A stretch of DNA of 64,000 bases from Siphonodentalium dalli (taxonomy: Eukaryota > Mollusca > Scaphopoda > Gadilida > Siphonodentaliidae). Shown one piece after another: positions 11,317-23,235 of the stretch (position 1 is the stretch's first letter; the number at the start of each line of letters is the position of its first letter). Location: the NCBI GenBank assembly GCA_032622095.1, contig CP136066.1:45914911-45978910 (forward strand). Direction: 5' to 3'. The position numbers were made by a program, and so were the translations under genes. Under the pieces are notes generated by a model. It worked only from the letters and a program-made list of their open reading frames with translations, was not told the origin of the DNA and made no database searches.

Positions 11317-12630
11317 ATGCGACTTTTATCACTGAATGTATGTGGACTCCAAACACGATTAGAAGACCCGGAATTTTTGGAATATATAGACAATTTTGAC
11401 ATTCTTTTGTTTCAAGAAACCAAGACCGACAATTTAGATGTTATAGAAATAGAAACCTTTAATGTCCTAGAGTTATGAATAGAAAAATAATCTCAAAGAA
11501 TGGTTCAGGGGGACTATGCATTGCCATCAGAGAATCCCTCAAACCTTTCTCAATATTATCACAGATGACTGCCCAGAAATCCTCTGGTGTGAGTTCCGCG
11601 GACCCAAGGGTCCAACACATATGCGATCGGTAACGTTTATATACCATGCGAAAACTCTAAATACTTCAACCAAAATACATTTGACAGAATCCACGTTTCT
11701 ATATTAGAGAAATTTGTCTGCTATGATCACATATTTATCAGTGGAGATTTCAATTCAAGAACAGGAACGCTCGATGATAGCACACATGTAGGCAAATTGA
11801 TAGAAGAGTTTTCGCTCAATCTCCCATCCAAACACCGACATAACCCAGACACCGCATCTAACATCTCCGGAACGAAATTACTCAGACTTTGCGAAAGTAC
11901 CAGCTTGATAATACTGAATGGCAGAATAGGTTGTGATTACCCAAACCCTAACTTCACAGCGTTATTGACTACATGATTACCACCCCGAAACTCACCGAAG
12001 ATGTATGTTATTTTCAAGTCGCAGAATATAACCCGCTTGCATCTGACATACACTGTCCAATTATCGCGTGTATACGGATGCGTGTTTGTAAAGAGAGCAA
12101 ACGACTAGTGGTTAAGAACAGCACAAAGCCGAAACCCCCAAGTGGAAATAACCACAGGAATAACTTAACTGCCAAATACCGCCGCCAACCATCGCGAATA
12201 CGTGACACCGCAAAAAATTAATATACCGACCCACACAAGCCGAGAACAACAGTGGATGATCTCACTGCTCTATTCATGCGTACGCATAATCAGCCCTGTC
12301 CGGACAGACCGACAAACATAAACAGGATATCCGACGCGTTCAGCAATATCCTTTTAGGCAATGAAAAAGAACAATATTCTACCGCACGAACCATGACTAG
12401 GAGACCAAATCCGCGAATAAAAATAAAAAACAAAGCACCGTGGTTCAAAAATGACTGCGCCCATTCGCGAACCGAATACAGAAAGGTACGAAAAGAGTAC
12501 AAAATCCGCCCAACCACACAACACAAAGCACGCATGATAGAATCAAGATATCATTATAAAATAACTTTGAGAAAAGTAAGAAATTATATTACACACATCT
12601 CAGGAACCAAATTCATGATCTTAAAGGTAA
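11317..12630 (+). pseudogene. LINE ORF2, endonuclease part, broken
   Basis: From the ATG at 11,317 the translation starts RLLSLNVCGLQTRLEDP and continues FDILLFQETKTD, the N-terminal signature of apurinic-like endonucleases with its catalytic Asn and Glu. Further on, YDHIFISGDFNSRTG (about 11,720-11,765) supplies the Asp/Asn pair. Stops and frameshifts interrupt the frame near 11,475, 11,560 and 11,975. The last part (12,252-12,630) is a basic linker, WFKNDCAHSRTEYRKVRKEYK, typical of the segment between endonuclease and reverse transcriptase. The frame stops where the DNA transposon is inserted and resumes at 17,168. Confidence 0.75.
12628..12630. repeat. Target-site duplication TAA, left
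   Basis: TAA precedes the left end of the DNA transposon and matches the TAA at 17,168-17,170. One copy plus the flanks restores the LINE reading frame. Confidence 0.85.
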
Positions 12631-12764
12631 TAGTCTGGCTGTCGGAGCTGAATTATAGGACCTACCCGGAAAAAATTCTTAACAAGCTAAATTTGGTATC
12701 GTTGGAAAGAGGAGACCTTCGTGTATAACATATCCAAAATCCGCTAAAATCCGCTTTGGGAAAA
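12631..12764 (+). repeat. Left terminal inverted repeat of the DNA transposon
   Basis: Pairs with 17,044-17,167. The outermost 12 bases and the CCGGAAAAAATTCTTAACAA block match exactly; about 12 bp of extra sequence lies between them on the left side. Confidence 0.8.
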
Positions 12765-13398
12765 ATTTTCTACAGCGCCCTGAATAGGGGAGGGGTCTGA
12801 CGTAATTTATGAAGGTATTTGTGACTACGGGACTCCGTATGTGCACTAAGTGATCTAGATAAAAGTTGTTTTCAGTACATATATTTAAATGTAATGAACG
12901 ATTATATAATTGCAAGGTCATCAGATAATATATTTACATAAATATGGGCAATGGAAAGCGTATTTCTTATATCATGATGAAAGTCCGTTTAATTAAACGC
13001 TCTCTAATTGCTTTCATTAAACTACATATATAGTCAGTCTCGAATTTTTCATTCTTACTTGAGCGTAGCGATATACTATGAAAAGATGAAGTGATGGGCC
13101 TACATATAAATTAATGCTCTTTATTTTAAATGACTCGTGTTTAACGCTCTTTAATGATCCAATTAGACTATCAATTCAATGATTTATGTAATATAACTAT
13201 CAAATATAACGTAGCGATTGTTTCTTCAAGTGTGTGGTGGCCAATCATTTCTTGATATAGTTGTTTTGATAGGTGTTTTGTGTGACATTGTGTTTATTTT
13301 TCGTCTTCTGTTGAAACCAACGATGCCAACATACGCAGAAGGGTTATTGCATATTCAAACTGCAATGTTTTGGGGGTTTTATTATCATACTCTCTCGT

Positions 13399-16300
13399 TT
13401 GGTATGGTACGTGTTCGGCAATGGCAGAACCAACCCCATATGTCGGGGTCAGCAACTTTCAAAGGACTTGCGAGTCTTGTCCTTTCATAGCATGTGTCAA
13501 TTTAATGTGGACACTAAGGAAAATCCATTGGTACAAGTTATGGCAAAAGGATTGGAGACTTTGATTGACTTCTCTGATAAGCGAGGATGTAACCACCTAT
13601 CTGAATATTTAAAGGGGCAACAAATAACCACACCCATTGGTAAGGTCTTGGTCCATAACAATTGTAGGTGTGATTTCACTGATAGGAAAAGAACCTTCAG
13701 TGTCAATCCTGAGTGTATGGATATACGGTTCCGCTCTCCAAGAAAATGATGTCTAAACAAGAGCCATTTAATTTCAAAGAAGACTGTTCCATATGTGGAA
13801 AGGGTTCCATATCAGATCCCCGTCATCCCTGTATGAGGCAAATGCGAACAATAGCAACTCTCCCTATTAAATACAAATTTTTAGAACAATGCCGAATAAG
13901 AGAAGATTTTTGAACATTGAAGGTTCATAAATCATTCTAAGTTGCCTTGATTTCGTTGCTGCAGAAGCCGTATATCATGTCTACCAAGTGTCGAAAATAC
14001 TCGAAATGCAACGCTCATAATGACATTTGATTCGCTGTGTGTATGGCTGGAGTCTGTGGATGGTACAGAACTGTATACTGTATACCGAACTGTCCGAGTT
14101 ACATACTCAAATGATAGAGCTAGCAATTGGGTCAGAATCTTAATTCAATAAAACGCCTTAAACAGAAATTGTAAGAACGGTATGGGGAGTATATCTTTTT
14201 TGCTGAAATCGATGGGCATAGCAACGACATTTGCTTCAAAGATATGGTCACGTACTCGACAATTGACAAGTGGTATGCGGATAAGAAAGATGACATAGAT
14301 GAGGAGGCATACAGAGTTGTTGTGACCACCACGAAGATGATTAGGGCAAAAGCGGGAAAATGACATATGATAAGAAAACCTACACCACCAGCGAGGAGAT
14401 TGGGAAATTTTGACAACAAAAATAAATGGATTTCTCGCCATTTAGAAATGTTTCTGGAGATAATAGTTCCATCTGAAATAAAACAGAATAACAATGGTCA
14501 CAGCATCGTGCAATCTGTTATTACCTCTACTCTTGTTGGTAAATGGGTTGAAATGGATCGCGTTTCGGGTCAAGGTGGCTTGTTGATGAACTCTCTAAAT
14601 TGGGGCAGGTACGAGCAATCAGTGATCCAGGTGGAAAATCTTGAGAGTACACACATGGAGTTTTTCCAGGTACATTTACTCAGTGGGCAGCAGATAGCGT
14701 CCACATCAACGTCCCTACTATTGATGGTAAAGGTTCATCCCATGTTATGGGGATACTCGCAGTTTCCACTCAGAAGGACGACACACTGGTTACACCTATA
14801 TCAATAGCCATCACTCTTCAAAAACGTGTTATGGTTGAAGAACTAATCGAATACAAGTGTGTGCCTATCATACACCATTTGAAACCTACAAACAAGCTGG
14901 GATTATCCACTATAAAGTATCGACCCATGCTTGAGTTACAAAACCCATACACAAGTTTGAGCACTGATTGGCATTGCGGTTGGCTTTCAAATCGAGCAAT
15001 GAAACAGACCGAACTGGTCTGGATTCATGGAACACATCTTTTCTTCAAACAGCTCAGAACATTCAGCCTAATCAGAAGATCTTTTTCTACCGATAATAGA
15101 CCTCAACCCATCAGGTGAGTCTTGTTTGTTTTCCACTTTGATGTGTATTCAGAATCACGCGACACAGTTGGGAAAACCCTGTCTCCATGCTTGGCGTTTG
15201 ACCAGTCACTTTGGTTCAAGCCGGTTGAGATAATTTAAGCCAAGTCGTCACTTGGAATAGTTTGTAGACTCAGCGGCTTCCATCTGATGATGTGTTTCAT
15301 GGGTAGCATTGGTATCATGATGAATGGGTTGGGGTTAGATGAGGCTCTTGAAAACGATTATGGCTCAAACGCAGTTGCCACAATGCTTTCTGGGAAGGCA
15401 TTCTCGCGAGCACTCAGATGTCGTTTCCTTGTATACGGAGCCCTTACTAATAAGCTGTTGGATGAATTGATCTCTGAGGATTCAAATGAAATATCCAAGT
15501 CGAGAGCCGTTGACGCGTCATCAAACGCGACATCAGATACCGAATTATCTGCAAAATCAAATATCGAAGTACCTTCAACGTTAAATATCGAAGTACCTTC
15601 GACATCAAATAACGAAGAATTGGCAATCGAGGGAATTGCTGCAACTGGTACTGACAGTTTCGAAGGGGCGAAGCTTAGTCAGATTGAAGTGAAAGCAATA
15701 ATTGAGCTGTATGAAAACGTGTTTGATGGGTCATCCCAGTTTCGGCTGTTTCCGATTCAATAGAACTGCTTAAATTTAACGAACTTATGTTATATTACAA
15801 GACATACATTGGCGAGAAATCCAGAACATCCAAACGTTGGTTACAGTATATGGAGAGTCTAGAAATGTGGACATATTTTATTCGAGCTGAGAGAACAGGA
15901 GATTGGAATCTCCATTTAGTAGTTGTTGGGAAAATGTTGAATTTGTTTGCCGCCACTGAGTTGTCGCTTGTTTTTGCAAATGATGCTTGACTTGCCCCAT
16001 AAATATCCGTGGTTATACTAGTCTTTTATAGAGGGTGGTGTTCATACTATTCGAAGGAGCAGTAGGTTTGGGCATGACTGTCAAGTGACCTAGTTATTGA
16101 GCACATCATGATGCGTTCCATCAAAAGTTGGGATGGACTTACACAAGGAAGAAGCAATTGGATTTATGATGAAACGATTAGAATTGTCTGCTCAACTGCA
16201 ACATCTTTACTTAGAAATCAGCAATCGGGCTGCGTCAGCCCAACAGTTAGGCGAGGCAGGTTCGAAGATTTTCATTCAAATGTACTCGGGCAAGGATGGA

Positions 16301-16700
16301 GAGTCCCTCGGTCATCTAAGATACGCGAAGCTCATGACCATGTTTTCCTCCGGCAGGTCTGCTATCGAACCTCAGAAATTGCCACACACAGAGAGGGCAG
16401 CCTTAGTCTTAGGGTTCACTTACATGTTTTAATCTGGGCATATCTCGGGGAAATAGATCTAGAACCCAAACATTGCAAACATTGGGGATGGAAACTGCAG
16501 GGGTCAATGCTTATCACTATAATGACTGACCTAGAAGCAGCACCAGAAATTCTTCTTTAATTCATACAATGCAATTGAAATCCTTGTGGCAAAAACCAAT
16601 GTTCATGTCGGAAAAATGGAATTAAGTGTGTCACTGTGGGGATTGTTTTGGGGAGATTTCAGATTTGCACGAATTTTTTCAACAGTTGTTGATAAGGAAC
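13399..16700 (+). pseudogene. Broken transposon gene: cysteine-rich, CXC-ended protein of the Academ-like family
   Basis: Pieces of one large protein follow in order across frames. 13,500-13,750: LVQVMAKGLETLIDFSDKRG...KVLVHNNCRCDFTDRKR. 13,760-13,900: a CSICGKG zinc-like block. 14,150-14,470: YIFFAEIDGHSNDICFKDMV and GNFDNKNKWISRHLEMFLEI. 14,700-14,930: VPTIDGKGSSHVMGILAVST. 15,195-15,450: FDQSLWFKPVEI, a LSGFHLMMCFMGSIG block and LSGKAFSRALRCR. 15,780-15,990: IRAERTGDWNLHL and KMLNLFAATELS. 16,100-16,160: MMRSIKSWDGLTQGRS. 16,260-16,440: FIQMYSGKDGESLGHLRYAK. 16,440-16,560: WGWKL...IMTDLEAAPEILL. The end (16,580-16,660) reads NPCGKNQCSCRKNGIKC then CGDC, a tesmin/TSO1-like CXC motif. In intact relatives an XPG/PIN-like nuclease block lies between the SIKSWDGL and MYSGKDGE segments; here only about 100 bp remain, so the likely catalytic core is gone. 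Stops and frameshifts are frequent. Confidence 0.7.
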
Positions 16701-17043
16701 TGGATTTAATATGGCTTTATCGCCAGAAAGCAATCTCAATACTCAATAGATATATCTTTCGTTTGGGTCGGGGATTCAAAGTCAATACATTCATAATGTG
16801 GAAAATTAGTGGAAAAATAAAGAAAAAACACATATTTTCCGGATTTGGCTGATATTTGGCCGCCATGTTTAGGTCTTTTACCAGGAAACAGCATCGTTTG
16901 TTTTGGAAATATATTGTATACACTACAAAAGGACTTTTGGTTATAACATGGGTTGATAGTTTTATATTGTGCGTCAAACAATAGACTTCTCGAAATTGTC
17001 AACTTTCAAGCGGCCATGTTGGACGCCATCTTGAATAAAATAA

Positions 17044-17167
17044 ATTCCCCAAGGCGGATTTTAGCGGATTTTGGATTTGTTCACCAGGGGGTTATGCTGC
17101 ATCGAATGACACCAAATTCAGCTTGTTAAGAATTTTTTCCGGGTTCAACCCTTCAACAGCCAGACTA
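17044..17167 (-). repeat. Right terminal inverted repeat of the DNA transposon
   Basis: Reverse complement of the left end, ending ACAGCCAGACTA at 17,167 just before the TAA duplication. Confidence 0.8.
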
Positions 17168-17170
17168 TAA
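17168..17170. repeat. Target-site duplication TAA, right
   Basis: Second copy of the 3-bp target duplication of the DNA transposon. Confidence 0.85.
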
Positions 17171-18144
17171 CTCAAGCTCTGACTTTTGGAAATTTATGAA
17201 ACAATTAGATAGAAAATCTGATGGCAATCCAGTAATCCCGTCAGCGAATATTTTTAAGGAACATTTCGCATCCGAAGAGCAGAAACTTTTCTCGCGAGTT
17301 GCACAGGAACGCCGAACGCCGACCTCCCTTACTCCGATACGTCTAGCATAGACAATTCCCTTCTGAACAGAGAAATCACAGTTGGGGAAGTGGCTCAAGT
17401 CGTTAAAAATCTTAAGAACGGGAAGGCACCGGGGCATGATGGGATACCAATGAAATGATTAAACGTAGTAGTCAACAGCTAGGGCCCTTCTATGCCATTT
17501 TCAACCTAATCATCTCTACCGGTTATATACCAACGGAATGGTCGTTCGGCACCATTCGACCCATCTTTAAGAATAAAGGCGACTTTTTGAACCCCGACAA
17601 TTATCGAAGAATTACACTGCTGTGCGTTATTTCCAAAATGTTTACTAGCATTCTATGTAAACGCATAAATGTTTTCCTGTTAGAGAATGATCTTCAGACT
17701 GAATCTCAGGCTGGATTCCGTAAAGGATACTCTACCGTAGACCACATATTTTCCATGTATATGTTGACTCAATTACTCAAGTCAGGGAAACAAAACTTGC
17801 ACTGCGATGGACTGTGGGCGAAACTGAGGTTTCATAAAATCACCGGAAATGTACTCAGAATAATACAGAAGATATATGATAATCTTAAGATGAAAGTAAT
17901 CGCTAACAATGATCTTTCTGGTAGTTTTGACAGCGTGATAGGAGTGAAACAGGGCGACGGTTTGTCCCCGATACTTTTTTCAATGTACCTAAATGACCTT
18001 GAACTTTTCCTCGAATCGCGAAACTGCAATGCTATCCACCATGTGGCATCTGCGGTCGACTATATTGATATTTTCAAGAAGCTGTTCCTACTCATTTACG
18101 CAGATGATACAGTAATCCTGGCTAACTCCGCATCGCACCTTTAG
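17168..18144 (+). pseudogene. LINE ORF2, reverse transcriptase, motif A deleted
   Basis: The frame resumes after the insert with SSSDFWKFMKQL and a short broken linker. From 17,455 it has the order of a non-LTR reverse transcriptase: GYIPTEWSFGTIRPIFKNKG, then NPDNYRRITLLCVISKMF, then LQTESQAGFRKGYSTVDHIF. After these come VIGVKQGDGLSPILFSMYLN, and the catalytic YADD box at about 18,097-18,108. Between QNLHC and DGLWAKL (near 17,800) about 20 residues are missing, where motif A with its catalytic aspartate normally lies. The enzyme would be dead even without the stop at 18,142. Confidence 0.85.
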
Positions 18145-19257
18145 ACCGCGCTCAACCATTTTGCACAGTACTGTGACACGTGGAAATTGAACATAAATCA
18201 TTCTAAAACAAAAGCTATGATTTTTAGCGGGCTTAAAAAGATTAAACAACCACTTAAACTGCACATAAACGGCGAACTCATAGAAAGTGTAAGTCACTTT
18301 AAGTACCTGGCTACGTGATTCAGCAAAACGTGCAACTTCAAAAGGGAGAGAGACCTCAGATGCAATGACGCTAAAAAGGCAATGTATACTCTTATAAGTA
18401 AGGTTAGAAAGCACAAATTAACATTTGATTGTACCCTTGACATATATGAAAAAAACATTGTCCCGATAATTACAAACGGGTGTGAAGTATGGGGTCATGA
18501 AAACATAACAGTGTTTGGAAAGCTGGAGATATGGTTCCTTAAATTCATGTTCGTCTTAAAACAACCGACTGCCACTTCCTTTCTTTACGGTGAAACCGAA
18601 ATATTCCCAATAGAGCTCAAAATAAAAACAAGACTACTCTCATACTGGGGAAAACTTATGAACATGCCCACCAATAGGTTACCACTAAAACTATATTACT
18701 CCGCCCTTACATCATCAAACAACAATGCATGGTTGCAATACGTTCGTAAAACCTTGAATGAATTGGGACGTTCGTCATTTTGGATCGATCAATGGACCCC
18801 CGAAACGAAGCAATTCAATAGAGCAATCAATGAAAGACTACACGACATATTTATCCAAGAATGGAGGGGTTCTGTATCATCATCCAGCAAATACTCATTC
18901 TACAGAATAGTAAAAACTGACTTTGGCAAAGAATCATACATCTCATCTAGGAATCAATGCACCGTCTCACGATTAATGAAATTTAGAACGAGAAATCACC
19001 ATTTACCAATTGAAACGGGGTCGTGGACAAACACAGATTATACCGACCGTAAATGCAAGCTATGTAACCTGGAAATAGGAGACGAATTCCACATTATCCT
19101 TAAATGTCCAAAATTGAATAATCTTAGGAAGAAACATATCGAACCATACTACTATACTAGGCCAAACACGATTAAATTAAACGCACTTTTCAACACTAAG
19201 AATAGTAGAATATTGGCCCATTTGACTCTTTTTATCCGAAAAGCCCTCAACTTTTGA
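18145..19257 (+). pseudogene. LINE ORF2, C-terminal part with Cys/His motif
   Basis: In frame with the reverse transcriptase apart from the stop after ANSASHL and one near 18,317. It reads FSKTCNFKRERDLRC...MYTLISKVRKHKL (thumb region), then IVPIITNGCEVWG and LLSYWGKLMNMP. It ends with KCKLCNLEIGDEFHIILKCP, a C-x2-C...H-x4-C arrangement typical of the C-terminus of many LINE ORF2 proteins. Translation ends with the TGA at 19,255-19,257. A 291-codon open stretch is preserved, so decay here is modest. Confidence 0.8.
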
Positions 19258-19690
19258 CAGGAACACCCTGGGGCTTAACTATGGGCCAAGCTGAACCACT
19301 ACACATCCTAGAATATGGACATACTATATATTCCCAACCCCTCCCTGTGGATACACTATTTCTCATGCGGTAATACTTTTGTCCCTGATGTCAAAAAAAT
19401 AAACTTCATTAGATCCACGATAGAATCCACCCCATCCACCCCATGATACCCCCACACTCCCAAATATTTCTCATATGGCTTTACTCTAGATTTCGCCCAT
19501 CTTGTTAAGAAAAGAAACCTCATTAGAACCACAATAACACCACGCCACAATTGCCATCGAAAGTGCACAGCGACACCCAACCCCTCCCCCAACCAGCGCA
19601 TGCGTCACGTATTTTATGTATTATTATGTTCTATTCTGTATAGCTTCAATCTCATTACATTCATGACAACATAAGCTAATAAATAAATCG
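19258..19690 (+). other. Probable LINE 3' untranslated region
   Basis: It follows the ORF2 stop and ends in AATAAATAAATCG near 19,690, which I take as the element's 3' tail. No clear target duplication was found, so the limit is approximate. Confidence 0.4.
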
Positions 19691-22334
19691 TATCGTACAC
19701 CGATAACCGCGGGCGATTACATTTCTATGTGATTAATACTGTTTTAGATAGTTAGTGCTGGCATGGCAGCATTGTGAATTTGTGTTTAAAATCCCCAAAT
19801 GGTATTGAGCAGCTAGATAACCTGTGTGTGGCGAATTTACCTGACAAGAGTTGGGAAATTTGTGATACACGGCTATATTATTCAAACACCTACAAAGATT
19901 AAATATTTCATTCCCACAGTACTTCAGATGCAATATCCATGTGTATGGTCAGCGCACATTATTTACAACAGTTGGGTGGATTATGTCCCATTACGGTGGT
20001 CACGTGATTAGCTGCATGCGTTACTGTTGTGGGAGCCGACATTTTTGATGAATATTATTCTACTTCTAGTCGCTTCTAATAAGAAATTCCGGGCTGTATT
20101 CTGGTACGTTTACTTATATATGATCGCAATTTGGCATACAACTAATTTCAATCAAGATTTGTCGACTCCCAATTTTAAACTAAAGTAAACATGTTAAATC
20201 AGACTAACAACAGGACTGGAATACCCGCCCGAAGACGACCCATCCAACCTCAGTTGCCGCAGTTTCTGACAAAAAAATTAGCTTTAGTGAACAGTGGTGT
20301 TTGGGACAACTTCAACAACTTTCATTCTTTGTGATATCTTTGATAGCATCTTCACATCGTTTCGTTTTTCCGCATTTTGAATCTGTCTAAACGGAAATCG
20401 CCATTTGTAATTTCACAAAAAAACGCAACATAAAATAATTAGAGCTTATAATGTTTTCCTAATTTTATCTCGGATTTCACATTTGATTCATCAGCACACC
20501 TTGCACCTTTCCTTCCTTGGCCACGTGACTCAGACTGTGAATGGGGGGTCAAACTTTCTGTTTTGTGCTACCGATGTTGTCAGTAATAAGTCAACATCGG
20601 AGACGGTTCATTCTGCAAATATGTCCACTACTGCCTGTAAATGGATGCTCTTCATAATAGTATGTGTGTGAATTTAAGAAGCTAATTTTAAATTCTTCTG
20701 TTTACTTTTTAATTTATATATCTATCTATTTGCATTGACAATAAACAATGAAGGAAGTGACACTCATGACGATGTACCGTAGCATAAATTTAAGCGATGT
20801 GAATAAAGTATATTGGTTGATATTAAAAACCAATGTGAAGAAATTTCCCATCAACATCCTTTTTGTTTCTTTGATATAAATTAATAATGATAACCAAGGT
20901 AAATATGACAACCCAACCAGGAACAACCGGCCCCAAACTGTCACAACAACTTGCCTCAGTTATTCTATGTTTTACTTGGTTATATGTAAATACGTGGATA
21001 AACATAATACATGTAATTATCTATGATTATAGAGAACTGTGCTGTAAATGGCAACAAAGAATCATGAGATTAAAATAAGGCTGATGAAGTGATGTTAGGT
21101 TGCTGTGCTGTGACTTTCTGGACCAGATATTCAAATGTTTATAAAATTGTGGGTTTTATGCAGGTTTGCAACTTTCAAGTCTCCCCTTCATTTAGGGACC
21201 ATATGTATGTTTTTCTTGATACGGTACTACTCAGGCTAAAGAAGGGTGTCCACGTTGGGAATTCCAATTGCAGCTCCCTTGAATCAGACTAAACACAAGT
21301 TTTGCAAACAAATTATATTCAAATCCCCTCCACTTTGCCCACTGATTCTTATGGCTCTTATGTTGTGATCACTATAGCCAGATGGAGAAACAGAACCATG
21401 GATCTATATACCCGGTATGACAAATTTTACAGATTTGAACCTGAAAATTGCATAAATCCTAAACATCTGGTGGTCCGTCTCCAGACAAATTCACAGGGGC
21501 ACGGCCGAGAAACCAGGACATGCTGAACAGACCACCCCCACCGTCACCACATCCCTGGTACTACTACAAAGTATTACCGGTACCTTTACTGGGAAAGTAT
21601 GAAAATGAGACAGGTTCATAATACACTTTGATAATTTTATATTTCAAATTGATGAAATAACAAATTAAATTCAACAAATAAACATATACTCTACGGTATA
21701 TTAAAATGGCATGTGTGAACAGTACATTTATATAGCATATCACAACACATAGAATTTAAGACAGACCAACAAGTCACAAAAATGCAGTGTATATTATGCA
21801 AATGGCATTTTTTTCCAAACAATATCAATTTCAGGACATTTGCTACTCTCTGCAGATTTGTGTTATTTCTCCCTCGGAGTCCCTCCCCCACATGTTTGTA
21901 AGTTCGTTAAGTGGCACCATACAATACAATGTATATAACAGGCTCCAGACTACCCAGACCAAGTTTTGGGCAGGTTGGTTCAACTTAGGATAATCAGGTT
22001 AGTTGGCAATGTACCCAGCACATGTAGTTTAGTTCTCAGGTGACACAGGCTTTGCGATTTCTGGTTAACAATTGTTTAGTGGTCAGTTTAATGTCTCTTT
22101 TCTCCCAGTAATAGCCCAATGACAAGTATCCCACAATGTGTTGTCTTGAGCATGTCCTTGAATGGACTTAAACATTTTGGCAGAAAAAAAAATTGACATA
22201 AATTTTTCGAAAATTCTGAAAAAAATCACGTCACATGATTTTAGTTTTTTTCTCAATTTGGTTATGCTTGAGGGTCAATATACTATTCCGCATTGTAGCA
22301 AAATTTCTCTGATTTTTGCAAAATTTTGAAAAAT
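19691..22334. other. Non-coding stretch
   Basis: Short open frames of 60-75 codons occur on both strands with no recognisable motif. A 48-codon frame starts with ATG at 20,191 but has no support. No repeat family recognised. Confidence 0.4.
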
Positions 22335-22665
22335 GTGTGAAGATGTTATCTTTGACTGCGATGAATCACAAACAAAACTTGCGACACATACCTTTGCGAT
22401 CGCAAAGGTATAGATTATGTTAATTTGTGTGTGATTATCGCAAAGTATTTTAAATTTTTATCGCAAAGATGTTTGCGATTTTGTTTAATCTATTATATAA
22501 AATTGCAAGTATGTTTGCGATTTATAGTGAATATGTTTTTGATGTTTGCGATTTATTTTGCGAAGTATTTTGCGATCTTTCGTAAAGATGTTTGCAATTT
22601 ATCGAAAGTTTTGCGATTTATCAACATAAACAATGCACATGTATTTGTACATAGATGTTTGGAAA
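22335..22665. repeat. TTTGCGAT-rich block
   Basis: The octamer TTTGCGAT, or its reverse complement ATCGCAAA, and close variants recur many times in about 300 bp, at irregular spacing. It includes a perfect palindrome ATACCTTTGCGATCGCAAAGGTAT around 22,389-22,412. A G-run of about 16 follows at 22,702-22,718. It looks like a decayed simple satellite rather than a tight tandem array. Confidence 0.65.
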
Positions 22666-22925
22666 GCGACAGGAGGGTTTTCAAAACTTGAACCCAAATT
22701 TGGGGGGGGGGGGGGGGTGTGTTTTCTGAACCGCCTTTTTGTCCATAGTAACAATATTAAACCAATGGAAGCGCTTTGTTGGGTTTGAATTTCTGGGTCA
22801 ATACTAATGGCTGCATAATTACATGTAAGGAGTTACTAGTACATGTACATGTCTATGTATGTTCATGTTTAAATAGTAGCTATATCATTGTATATTACTG
22901 TATGTACATTGTATGTTGTGTATTA

Positions 22926-23235
22926 TCGGGGGTGGGGTGGTTAGTCGTCCAATGAGCACGGCACCGATCACCAAGCTGTAGGACCTCAGCTCGTGACAGA
23001 CGGGTTCGAATCATATGTGGCGACCTACTAGTATCCTCCAAATTCCTGCCTGAAGAAAACTTTCTGATTATCAGTGGTTTACATATGATATGTGCGTACG
23101 GTGCATAGTGACTATCTATTGCAGGTGACTAACCATAGACCACACTGTTTCCACCACCAACAAATTATCTGGCCTCATTGTTATATCGCCTTAGTTGTGG
23201 AAAGCGACACAAAACCGCAAATAATAAATGTGTAT
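22926..23235 (+). mobile_element. tRNA-derived SINE
   Basis: The head GGGGTGGTTAGTCGTCC is followed about 60 bp later by GACGGGTTCGAATC, which matches the tRNA B-box of RNA polymerase III promoters. The rest is non-coding and ends TTGTGGAAAGCGACACAAAACC, then an A-rich AATAATAAATG tail. This tail style is common in invertebrate SINEs. The A-box match is weak, so promoter function is unlikely. Confidence 0.6.

Larger units (their letters stand above)
12631..17167 (+). mobile_element. 4.5-kb DNA transposon with long inverted ends (Academ-like by inference)
   Basis: The left end TAGTCTGGCTGT (12,631) is the reverse complement of the right end ACAGCCAGACTA (17,156-17,167). Inverted similarity continues about 130 bp inward: CCGGAAAAAATTCTTAACAA followed by AATCCAAAATCCGCTAAAAT-like blocks. 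The element is flanked by a TAA target duplication and sits in LINE ORF2. It holds one multi-part broken gene on the plus strand. A 3-bp TWA duplication also occurs in PIF/Harbinger elements, but the encoded protein is not of that type. The gene family is one I recognise from invertebrate genomes as large proteins with an XPG/PIN-like nuclease block. The Academ superfamily is described with an XPG-type nuclease and 3-4-bp duplications, so I infer Academ-like. Confidence 0.8.
10060..19690 (+). mobile_element. Degraded non-LTR retrotransposon (LINE), split by a DNA transposon
   Basis: Reading left to right there is an L1-type ORF1 domain, an apurinic-type endonuclease, a reverse transcriptase and a C-terminal cysteine/histidine motif. 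This is the order of a two-ORF non-LTR element. The 3' end is taken near 19,690 at an AATAAATAAATCG tail. The 5' limit is uncertain and set just before ORF1. Excluding the insert at 12,631-17,167 the element is about 5.1 kb, a normal length. All its frames carry stops or frameshifts, and part of the reverse transcriptase is deleted, so it is inactive. I cannot assign the clade with certainty. Confidence 0.75.

Noticed and set aside
12631-17167. PIF/Harbinger assignment from the TAA duplication
   Set aside because: The duplication fits, but the encoded protein has none of the Harbinger transposase or Myb-like patterns and matches another large family.
22980-23010. Functional tRNA gene
   Set aside because: The B-box-like GGTTCGAATC is present but no cloverleaf can be drawn; it fits a SINE.
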